From assembly GCA_017623455.1 (NCBI GenBank), contig JAGAPA010000079.1, positions 116,421-180,420 of the forward strand: a stretch of DNA of 64,000 nt, given 5' to 3'. The position numbers and the translations under genes are program-made. Every line of letters starts with the position of its first letter. Position 1 is the stretch's first letter. Below are positions 47,738 through 55,828 of the stretch, piece after piece. Under the pieces are notes generated by a model, which was not told the origin of the DNA, made no database searches, and saw only the letters and a list, made by a program, of their open reading frames with translations. Source of the stretch: Clostridia bacterium (lineage in GTDB: Bacteria > Bacillota > Clostridia > Christensenellales > Pumilibacteraceae).

Positions 47738-50700
47738 ATGAAAAGATTTAAGAGTATTTTGCTTTCTTTAGTAATAATTTTAGTAGTAGCTTTCGGTGTG
47801 GCTTGTAACACACCCTCTACTCCTGCTCCCAAAGTGTACGACGTTTACTTCGAAACTTTTGGGTATAGTGACGTAATTACGCAAGAGGTCACGGAAAACG
47901 AGTGTGCGGTTCGTCCCTCTCCCGACCCGGAAAGCGACACTCATAACTTTATCGGTTGGTATACTGATATGAGTTTTACTACCGAGTTTGACTTTACGAC
48001 TCCCATAACTCAAGACATTGATATTTATGCAAAATGGATAGAAAAAGAGAGTACGTATACGATAAACTTTGACAAAAACGGTCACGGAAAAGCGCCTGTT
48101 AAGCAGTTTATCGAGGCAGGAACGAACGGCAAAATCACAAAGCCCGAAGACCTTAGCGCGAACGGTTGGAAGTTCTTAGGCTGGTCGCTCGATAAGGACG
48201 GAGCGGATAATCTTATTGATTTTGAAACGTTTATTCCCTCCTCATCCATAACGCTTTACGCGCAGTGGAAACAGCTGGTTGCCGTAAACTTCGATCTTAA
48301 CAACGAAGAAGCGCTTATCGCTCCTCCCACAACTCAGCTTGTAGAAATTGGACAGCTTGCAATAAAGCCCGAAGATCCCGTTATTTACGGCTTTAGGTTT
48401 GAGGGCTGGTATACGGATAAAGAATTTACGCAAGCGTTTGATTTTGACTCCGTAATCAGTGAAAGAACAACCTTGTACGCAAAATGGATTGATAATACCG
48501 TAGGCTACATCGACGGAAGCGATCTTCCTGCATACGAATGGGAAAAGAACGCGGCGTACGGAGAACGCCCCGACCTTGAAGGTTATCTTATCGACGGTGA
48601 GATTGGAGAAAAGGAAGCTTGGGCAAGTCAGACGTATTACGTTCAATCCGTAACCGACGCACCCTCTGTACGAATGGAAGTTACCACCATATTCTCCGAA
48701 AAAGGCTTGTACGTATTCGGAACGGCTAAGGATAACGGCGGTGTATATTGGACCGGTATTAATTACCACTTCAAAAACACGTCTTGGACTTTCTACGTTA
48801 TGGGCGAAAACGTAACCTCGTACAACGTATTCGAGGTTCCAAAGGTAGAAATAGATACGAGAAACGTATTCCCGTCTTGGGTAAACGTAAGAGGTGCAAG
48901 TAAGGTTGTGGATGGCGAGATCAACACCACAAGCTACAACAAGTACGCGCAGTTTAATGTTGAGTTCTTTATGACGTGGCAGGACCTGCGCATTGATACT
49001 TCAAACGGTATTCCCGAAAAGGTTTACATTTACCCCAGCTACAACTACAAGAGATTGGAAAGCGCAAACTTTACTTACAATCTCGTTCCCACGTTCAGCA
49101 GCACGAGTAGCAGTATTTCGCAAAAGCTCGATCATTTCCTCGAGTTCAACGCGGACGGTTTTGTTAATAACGTGGACAGCGATTCCATACTCGGCGATTC
49201 CGACTACGGCATAGCAATGAGCAGAGGCTGGAACGTGGAGAATAACGAAGCGACGAGTACGGCAAAGGGTGACAGAGTAGTATTCTTTAAGGGTGTAAGT
49301 GGATCTTACTACCAGTTTTCCACAGAGCTCACCGTAACGGGCGAGGTTCAGACAGGTAATGCAGGTATAACAATATTCAACTCCGAAAACAACTACACGT
49401 CGCTGAGGTTTGATATAAACGACTTAACGTATAAGCAAGGCGAGGGGTTCGTTATTATCAGACCCAAGATATTTACCACCAATAAAGACGGAGTGTTGGA
49501 GCGTACCGTTCTTGACGATATAGCAGTCACTGACGGAAGGATAGTAATAAAAACGGTATTCAGCAACGGTTACGTGTTCTACATTGTAAACGGCAAACTA
49601 ATCAACTGTCAGCTTGTAACTACGCTGAATGTGCGTACCGTTCCCGGTTTAATGTCCTACAACGTGGCAGGCGTTAAGTTTATCAACAACTCTGCACAAG
49701 TGTTGGACGAGAGCTCAGCAGCGGAATTAACCTCTCAATTTGCATACGTTATTTCTAAAGGTAAGACGGATAGCTTGACAATGACGTTCAATACCGTAGG
49801 TGTTAGTAACGAAGCGGATAACGAGCTTATCATGTACTATCAGAATTCGAGAATTTCTCTTACCAATTCGCAAAAAGAAAGAATCGTACAAAACAACGAT
49901 TTTACAGGTGTTAGAGTAAATCAGATAGAATCAATAACGGCAACGACAAACGGAACGGCTAACGATATTACCGACGACTTCAGACAGAACGCAGGGTACG
50001 GACAGTACGTAATGCGTGGAATAACGGGCGACACTCACTTTACGTCAACCTCTTCGCTTGTTGATACGGATCAACTGATTTACAAGCAGTTTAACGTACA
50101 CGATATTTATACGAAAAATAAAATACCCGTGATAGCTACTGCGGTTATCAAGTCTTCCAATCCCACGCTCGGTTATTACGATATCCTCATAAACAGTGCA
50201 AATGCGGTTCTCGTGCTTGTAAAAGGCTACGATTACGAAATAAGGATTGACGCAATCGGTTACAGAAGTTACTACTTAGAAAAAGAGGAGAACGTAACGG
50301 AAAGCGAGCAGATGGAAACTATATATATGACGCCCAACATCGTTGGAGGAACGGCCACTGACGAAGAAGGCGAAATGATGTTCGGAAGTAGCCCCGGTAA
50401 CTGGGATATGACCACCGAATCGCTTGGTTATGTCGATATGGAAACGACTAGTACAGCGTTCTCATCCGTATACTTCTCGGGTGTAACTGTAGACGAATAT
50501 CAGGTAATGGAGATATGTGTGGCAAACACGATAAACGTTGGTCTTAACTCTACTTACGAGGCAAACCCCGGCGCAGGCTTCATGTTTGTGGATTCAAAGA
50601 ACAGCTATTCTTGGATAGAGCTTGCAGGCAGCAGACTCAGAATTTTACACACCAACAAGGGCTGGAATCCCACGTATATCAATATTCCCGGCTCAAAGGG

Positions 50701-53194
50701 TACGGTAAACATACTTCCTGCCGATCCCGACGATCCTTCTACGTACGTTTATACCAAGCTTACCGTCATTAAGATATACAGCATGTGCTACGTATACGTA
50801 AACGACGAGTTCGTAACGGCTGTCGAGCTTTTCAATCTTACGGGCAAGTGCGGTGTTGCGCTTTCGGGACACTCTTCCTACTATTTGTCCTTGAGATATA
50901 AGGAATACTGGATAAAGGTTGGCAACGAAGCTCTTACCTACGCAAAAGAGAGAGTGGGAATGACGCCGGTTATGGACGAGTATTGCTACGACGTCAACGA
51001 GGACTATGAGGCGGATTATACAAAGCCTTATATCAAGATTGACGGACTTACGACCGTAAATATCGGAGATGCCGAGGAGCAGATTGCATTTACGGGACAA
51101 AAGATAACCGTATCGCTTACAGAGTACGCGCTCAAATATGAAGGAATTTCCTACGTGGTAAGCATTGGCGATAAAAAAGCAGCTCTTACAGCAACAAGCC
51201 CGTCCTTTGAAATAACGATATCTGCCGATATGAAGGGTAACGTGCCTGTAAAGATATCCCAAATGTTATCGTACACCGTAAGCGGAAAAGTTGAAAAAGA
51301 CGACGGAAGCGCGGTAGGCAGTGTATCTTGCATAGCGACAAGCGACGACGGCGAGTTTGTTCTTCGCTTCACAACGGGCGAGGACGGAACGTTTATCGCA
51401 TCGCTTCCAAGCGACGTATTCTCTATTAAAGCAGAGATTGAGGGGTATGCGTGCAAAGACCTGTTTATAAAAGTAAACAAGGATATAACTGATTACGTGA
51501 TTACCGCTTACAAGGCTCCCATTGGCGGAGGAGTTCCGGGCGGAACTCAAAAATCGGGCGCAGGGCTTAGCCTTGGCTATGATTATGACGACGGAACTAC
51601 CCAAATTACGGGACTATACGGTAAGGTCGATACTACCCGTGACGTTCAGTATGCGTTCAACGAAGGGTTTATGCACGACTTCGTTATCGAATATTCTTAC
51701 GTAAGAAAAGAAGTGGTAGGCGATACCAACGAAACCAACCCCGCAGTAGGAATTGCAGTCTACACAAACGGCACGAAAGAAGCTCTTACCTTCTATACTG
51801 GAGCGGTACGTATCATTCCTGCAGGCGGTACTTGGGCTGACAGAATAAACGTTCCCGGCAGAGGTAACTACAACCTCCAGAATTACAACGAGCAGACCGA
51901 CTTTAAGATCATGCGCCGTAAAAACGTTTATTATATGTACTACAAGCATCCCTCGGAGACCGAATACCACTTGACTTACGTTTACGAGAGCTTGGGTGAG
52001 GAAGGCGCAAGTGAAGTGTTCTTGCAAAACACCTGCGCTAACACAAATAGCTTCCTCGTGTTCAATATAAAGGTAACGAGGTTTGACGACGATTCCGTAC
52101 CCTCCGACACAATAAGAGAAATTACGGTAAACAATACAACCCCCGAGCTTGGTAGCTACTACCTAAGTGGCGGAACGGTAACCAACAACGGAACCGTATA
52201 CGCAATGGGCGATAGAGTTACGGTAAACTTTGTGCCCAACGACGGGTACTCGGTATCTTACGTTAAGGTGGACGGCAAGCTTGTAAGCTTTGAAAACAAC
52301 AAAAGCTCGTTCGTTTTGGGAAATTCTAACGTAACCGTAGAATGTGGCTTTAAAGTAGCGCCCGTTCCCGTAACGGTAAAGGGTAAGGTTATTAAAGACG
52401 GAGTAGCTATAACCGAAAGCTGTAGCGTGGAATTTATCAATCTTTTAGGTGTTGTAGTAAAAACGCTAACAACAAAAGCGGACGGTACGTTCGAAACGGT
52501 TATAAATTCTGGCAACTACGTTGTAAGGCCGGTCCTTAGCGGATGTGCTTGCGAGAATAAGCAAATTAATCTTACCGAAAACGTAGAGGATATAGTTCTC
52601 AATTGCGGAACGCTTCCCTTTGGCGGTGATGATGCAAACAGCGACGAAACGTATGGTTATAACTTCTCGGACGAAAAACTCACGATAAACGGAGCGTACT
52701 TAAATGTTAAGGCGAATAATAACGTAAACTATGCGTTTACCGATACGTTTACCGACTTTGTGTTCGACTTCTCTCACGTAAGACGCGAGGTTGCAGGCGT
52801 AACAAACGAAACCAACCCCAGTGTTGGACTTATCATAAACACTAACGGAGTTAATGAACATGTTTCGTATTATTCCAATGCGATACGTATTATCCCTGCA
52901 GGTAAGCAGTGGGCGGATAGAATAAACGTAACTAATTTGAACTTGCCACATAGTGTTCAAAAATACGATTACCAAATCGATTTCAGAATAATTCGCAAGA
53001 ACAACGTTATTTACTTCTATTACAAGAGCCCAACCGAAACCGATTATAAGTTCGCTTACAAATATACAAGTCAGCAAGTGGCAGGCGAATCTTCGCTAAA
53101 ACTTTGGTATAGCACGTCGTATGTGGTAGACTTCTATATCTTTAACGTTAACGCAAGAGAAATCGGCACAAACGAATTTACCAATCTTCCCTAA
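47738..53194 (+). CDS. Giant multidomain lipoprotein with InlB repeats and duplicated lectin-like modules
   Basis: 1818 residues. Signal peptide with lipobox GVAC, lipid anchor Cys23. Three InlB/Listeria-Bacteroides repeats follow (about 30-245), ending YAKWI, YAQWK and YAKWI. About 255-450 resembles a CBM9-like domain (GYLIDGEIGEKEAWAS). Several beta-sandwich, lectin-like modules follow (about 485-640, 880-1060, 1275-1440, 1637-1818); the last two are duplicates, sharing NETNP and AIRIIPAG or AVRIIPAG followed by WADRINV. Carboxypeptidase-regulatory-like domains are at about 1180-1260 and 1545-1625. There is no sortase motif and no catalytic motif I recognise. It probably binds glycans at the cell surface for the GH43-like partner encoded just before it. 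Confidence 0.85.
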   Translation: MKRFKSILLSLVIILVVAFGVACNTPSTPAPKVYDVYFETFGYSDVITQEVTENECAVRPSPDPESDTHNFIGWYTDMSFTTEFDFTTPITQDIDIYAKWIEKESTYTINFDKNGHGKAPVKQFIEAGTNGKITKPEDLSANGWKFLGWSLDKDGADNLIDFETFIPSSSITLYAQWKQLVAVNFDLNNEEALIAPPTTQLVEIGQLAIKPEDPVIYGFRFEGWYTDKEFTQAFDFDSVISERTTLYAKWIDNTVGYIDGSDLPAYEWEKNAAYGERPDLEGYLIDGEIGEKEAWASQTYYVQSVTDAPSVRMEVTTIFSEKGLYVFGTAKDNGGVYWTGINYHFKNTSWTFYVMGENVTSYNVFEVPKVEIDTRNVFPSWVNVRGASKVVDGEINTTSYNKYAQFNVEFFMTWQDLRIDTSNGIPEKVYIYPSYNYKRLESANFTYNLVPTFSSTSSSISQKLDHFLEFNADGFVNNVDSDSILGDSDYGIAMSRGWNVENNEATSTAKGDRVVFFKGVSGSYYQFSTELTVTGEVQTGNAGITIFNSENNYTSLRFDINDLTYKQGEGFVIIRPKIFTTNKDGVLERTVLDDIAVTDGRIVIKTVFSNGYVFYIVNGKLINCQLVTTLNVRTVPGLMSYNVAGVKFINNSAQVLDESSAAELTSQFAYVISKGKTDSLTMTFNTVGVSNEADNELIMYYQNSRISLTNSQKERIVQNNDFTGVRVNQIESITATTNGTANDITDDFRQNAGYGQYVMRGITGDTHFTSTSSLVDTDQLIYKQFNVHDIYTKNKIPVIATAVIKSSNPTLGYYDILINSANAVLVLVKGYDYEIRIDAIGYRSYYLEKEENVTESEQMETIYMTPNIVGGTATDEEGEMMFGSSPGNWDMTTESLGYVDMETTSTAFSSVYFSGVTVDEYQVMEICVANTINVGLNSTYEANPGAGFMFVDSKNSYSWIELAGSRLRILHTNKGWNPTYINIPGSKGTVNILPADPDDPSTYVYTKLTVIKIYSMCYVYVNDEFVTAVELFNLTGKCGVALSGHSSYYLSLRYKEYWIKVGNEALTYAKERVGMTPVMDEYCYDVNEDYEADYTKPYIKIDGLTTVNIGDAEEQIAFTGQKITVSLTEYALKYEGISYVVSIGDKKAALTATSPSFEITISADMKGNVPVKISQMLSYTVSGKVEKDDGSAVGSVSCIATSDDGEFVLRFTTGEDGTFIASLPSDVFSIKAEIEGYACKDLFIKVNKDITDYVITAYKAPIGGGVPGGTQKSGAGLSLGYDYDDGTTQITGLYGKVDTTRDVQYAFNEGFMHDFVIEYSYVRKEVVGDTNETNPAVGIAVYTNGTKEALTFYTGAVRIIPAGGTWADRINVPGRGNYNLQNYNEQTDFKIMRRKNVYYMYYKHPSETEYHLTYVYESLGEEGASEVFLQNTCANTNSFLVFNIKVTRFDDDSVPSDTIREITVNNTTPELGSYYLSGGTVTNNGTVYAMGDRVTVNFVPNDGYSVSYVKVDGKLVSFENNKSSFVLGNSNVTVECGFKVAPVPVTVKGKVIKDGVAITESCSVEFINLLGVVVKTLTTKADGTFETVINSGNYVVRPVLSGCACENKQINLTENVEDIVLNCGTLPFGGDDANSDETYGYNFSDEKLTINGAYLNVKANNNVNYAFTDTFTDFVFDFSHVRREVAGVTNETNPSVGLIINTNGVNEHVSYYSNAIRIIPAGKQWADRINVTNLNLPHSVQKYDYQIDFRIIRKNNVIYFYYKSPTETDYKFAYKYTSQQVAGESSLKLWYSTSYVVDFYIFNVNAREIGTNEFTNLP

Positions 53195-53228
53195 TACGTA
53201 TTAAGCATTTTATTACAAAATCAACAAA

Positions 53229-53269
53229 AAAAGCAACCCGACAAACCAAAAACCTCGGGTTGCTTTTTT
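53229..53269 (+). terminator. Terminator of the lipoprotein operon
   Basis: AAAGCAACCCGA and TCGGGTTGCTTT form a 12-bp stem followed by TTTTG. Confidence 0.9.
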
Positions 53270-53270
53270 G

Positions 53271-53426
53271 TACGCAGGCGGTGGGCAGACCCACTCTCAA
53301 TAATTGTGCTTTAACAAAGCAAGTACGCAGGCGGTGGGCAGACCCACTCTCAATAATTGTGCTTTAACAAAGCCAAACAATCAACCACCATTGGTTCTTT
53401 TATTTTTGGGAGTGCGCCTTCGCACC
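53271..53426. repeat. Tandem 53-base repeat of GTGGGCAGACCCAC type plus GTGCG hairpin
   Basis: TACGCAGGCGGTGGGCAGAC followed by CCACTCTCAATAATTGTGC and TTTAACAAAGC occurs twice with a period of 53 bases (53271 and 53324). The second copy runs on through a TTGGTTCTT hairpin into GGGAGTGCGCCTTCGCACC (53408-53426). It is the same composite repeat as at 10253. The rest of the gap up to the promoter at 53494 is AT-rich and featureless. Confidence 0.7.
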
Positions 53427-53493
53427 AACGGTGATAAAACAAACCATAAACATTATAATCAGATTATAAATTTGTCATAAATTCCCAATATCC

Positions 53494-53522
53494 TTGACAG
53501 GAAAATACTAAGATGCTATAAT
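53494..53522 (+). promoter_or_regulatory. Promoter of the TIR gene
   Basis: TTGACA at 53494-53499 and TATAAT at 53517-53522, 17 bases apart, 72 bases before the start. Confidence 0.8.
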
Positions 53523-53593
53523 TTTAACATAAAACGTTCGTAGAATATCTTATTCCGCGAACACGAAAATTTATACAAAAGGAACGAAAACCA

Positions 53594-55741
53594 ATGAGTT
53601 TTTACTGTAAAAACTGCGGAACAGAGTTAAACGTAGACGGACAAAAGATTGCCGTTTGCGATTTTTGCGGTATGGAGCAAACTCTACCCACAGCCGACGA
53701 TCCTAAAAAGCTTGAACTTTTTGCAAAGGCTAATGAGTACCGTATTGCAAGCAGATTTGACCTTGCAAAAAAGCAATACGAAAGCATAATAGCGCAGTAC
53801 CCCGATGATAACGAGGCATACTGGTGTAAGCTTTTGTGTACGTACGGCATCGAGTACGTAGAAGACGACCTTACCGAAAAGAAGATTCCCACCTGTCACA
53901 GAACGGTAACGGAAAGCATTTTCGATAACAGTGAGTACAAGCTTATAATGAGTAGGGCAACGGCAGAAGAAAAAGCTATTTATGAGTCCGAAGCCAAAGA
54001 GATTGACCGCATACAGAAAGAAATTCTTGCAAAAGCGGACAAGGAAGAGCCGTATGATATCTTTATCTGCTATAAGGAAAGCGAAAATGACAGTAAAAAG
54101 AGAACGGTTGATGCACAGTATGCAACCAAGATCTACACCTACTTTACCGAACACGGCTACAAGGTATTCTTTTCGCGTATAACCTTAAAAAACAAACTGG
54201 GCAGTGAGTACGAGCCCGTCATTTACTCAGCCTTAAAGTCCGCAAAAGTAATGCTCCACGTTACCACAAGCATAGAGCATACAAACGCGCCGTGGGTAAG
54301 AAACGAGTGGAGCAGATTTTTGGAGTTTATGAACTCGGACGTAACCAAAACCATTCTTCCTTGCATAGCCCAAATGGGACCTTATGAGCTTCCCGAAGAG
54401 CTTTCTAAGTTCCAAGTAGCGGATATGACCGATCTTGATTTTTTAGAAAATCTTGCCCGTCAGATAGACAATAAATTTGGTAAGTTTGACACAGTTTCTA
54501 CCACACGTGTTGAGGAAAACGTGACAAACAGCGTGGAAAACGTTGGACTTAATATGGCACAGTTGTACTTAAACCGTATAGAAGTTTTTTTAGAAGAGAA
54601 CGAGTGGGATAAGGTTAATGAGTATGCCGAAAAAATACTTGACATAAATCCCAAAAGTTGTCAAGCGTACCTACTAAAACTTTTTGCAGAATACGAAGTA
54701 AAATCTATAACTGACCTTGCAGAGTGTGAAGATATTCTCACAAATAATAACTTTCTGAAAGCAAAAAAATACGCTGATAAAGATAGCGTGGCACAGATAA
54801 AGGTTGTGGAAGATAAGGTTCAAGAATTGCAGAATGAGAAGAATTATAATCTTGCCCTAACACTTTTTAGGTTTGATCTGATAAAGGAGGAAAATTATAA
54901 GAATCTTAAAGAGTGTCTTATAAAGCTTGGTAATTATAAGGATGCAAAACAACTTTTAGAAAGTTTACCGACAAAACGACAAAAACAGATTGAAGATGCA
55001 GAGCTTGTAAAAAAGCAATCAAGTTATACATCCGCATTGCATTTTCTTAGTTTTGAGCCTAATGATTATAATTACCAAAAAGCGAAAACTTTTTTAGAAG
55101 AAGTAGGCGATTATCAGGACGCAAAAAAATTATTTGCAGAACTTGAGAGTAAACGTAAAGCATATCTTGAAAGTTTAAGAAAAAAGAAAATAGCAAAAAC
55201 AAGCATATTAGTAGGTATAATAGTAATAATTGTTTTAGCTATAATAGCAATAATCGTTTCAGTATCTTTAGATATGGCTGCCAGAGATGGACTTAAGATG
55301 ACACTTTCCTCAAACGGTGATTATTACGTTGTAACGGGAATTGATCAAGAAAAGAGCAGTTACAAAATTCCGTCTACGTATCAAGGAAAACCCGTAAAAG
55401 AGATAGGGAACAATGCGTTTTATGGTTGTAGCAGTTTAACAAGCATAGAAATTTCTGACAGTGTAACAAGTATAGGGAATTTTGCGTTCAGGGATTGCAG
55501 TAGTTTGACAAGTATAAAAATCCCCGACAGTGTAACAAGTATAGGAAAAGAAGTGTTCAGGTTTTGCAGTAGTCTAACAAGCATAGAAATCCCCGATAGT
55601 GTAACAAGTATAGGAGAATATGCGTTCCAATATTGCTCTAAACTTACAATTTACTGTGAGGCGGCAAGCAAACCAAGTGGTTGGAGTAGTTATTGGAACA
55701 ATTCAAACCGTCCTGTTGTTTGGGGGTATAAGGGTGAATAA
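53594..55741 (+). CDS. Zinc ribbon-TIR-transmembrane-leucine-rich repeat protein
   Basis: 715 residues. A zinc ribbon (CKNCG and CDFCG, residues 5-27) is followed by a TPR-like stretch and a TIR domain at about 151-290: EPYDIFICYKESE, FFSRITLKNKLGSEYEPVIYSAL, and APWVRNEWSRF with the glutamate that is catalytic in NAD-cleaving TIRs. A helical TPR-like region follows (about 315-530), then one transmembrane helix (about 534-560) and four BspA-type LRR_5 repeats of 23 residues (about 605-690, SSLTSIEIPDSVTSIG). Zinc-ribbon TIR proteins are frequent in gut Clostridia; roles in signalling or defence are not established for this form. AAAGGAACG precedes the ATG. Confidence 0.85.
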   Translation: MSFYCKNCGTELNVDGQKIAVCDFCGMEQTLPTADDPKKLELFAKANEYRIASRFDLAKKQYESIIAQYPDDNEAYWCKLLCTYGIEYVEDDLTEKKIPTCHRTVTESIFDNSEYKLIMSRATAEEKAIYESEAKEIDRIQKEILAKADKEEPYDIFICYKESENDSKKRTVDAQYATKIYTYFTEHGYKVFFSRITLKNKLGSEYEPVIYSALKSAKVMLHVTTSIEHTNAPWVRNEWSRFLEFMNSDVTKTILPCIAQMGPYELPEELSKFQVADMTDLDFLENLARQIDNKFGKFDTVSTTRVEENVTNSVENVGLNMAQLYLNRIEVFLEENEWDKVNEYAEKILDINPKSCQAYLLKLFAEYEVKSITDLAECEDILTNNNFLKAKKYADKDSVAQIKVVEDKVQELQNEKNYNLALTLFRFDLIKEENYKNLKECLIKLGNYKDAKQLLESLPTKRQKQIEDAELVKKQSSYTSALHFLSFEPNDYNYQKAKTFLEEVGDYQDAKKLFAELESKRKAYLESLRKKKIAKTSILVGIIVIIVLAIIAIIVSVSLDMAARDGLKMTLSSNGDYYVVTGIDQEKSSYKIPSTYQGKPVKEIGNNAFYGCSSLTSIEISDSVTSIGNFAFRDCSSLTSIKIPDSVTSIGKEVFRFCSSLTSIEIPDSVTSIGEYAFQYCSKLTIYCEAASKPSGWSSYWNNSNRPVVWGYKGE

Positions 55742-55768
55742 AAATAATTGTTAATTATGATCTAAACA

Positions 55769-55800
55769 CAAAAAACTGCGATACGTGTCGCAGTTTTTTG
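55769..55800. terminator. Bidirectional terminator between the TIR and GH2 genes
   Basis: CAAAAAACTGCGA and TCGCAGTTTTTTG form a 13-bp stem between convergent genes, with T-runs both ways. Confidence 0.9.
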
Positions 55801-55828
55801 TGTATTTGTTTGTTTTCTTTGTTTGTTT

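Noticed and set aside
53271-53376. CRISPR array
   Set aside because: Only two contiguous copies of a hairpin repeat, without spacers or cas genes.
55410-55640. CRISPR-like short tandem repeats
   Set aside because: They encode in-frame leucine-rich repeats of a protein and have no spacers.
53594-55741. Member of a named anti-phage system such as Thoeris
   Set aside because: No partner gene (for example thsA-like SLOG or Sir2 protein) lies next to it, and the zinc ribbon-LRR layout differs.
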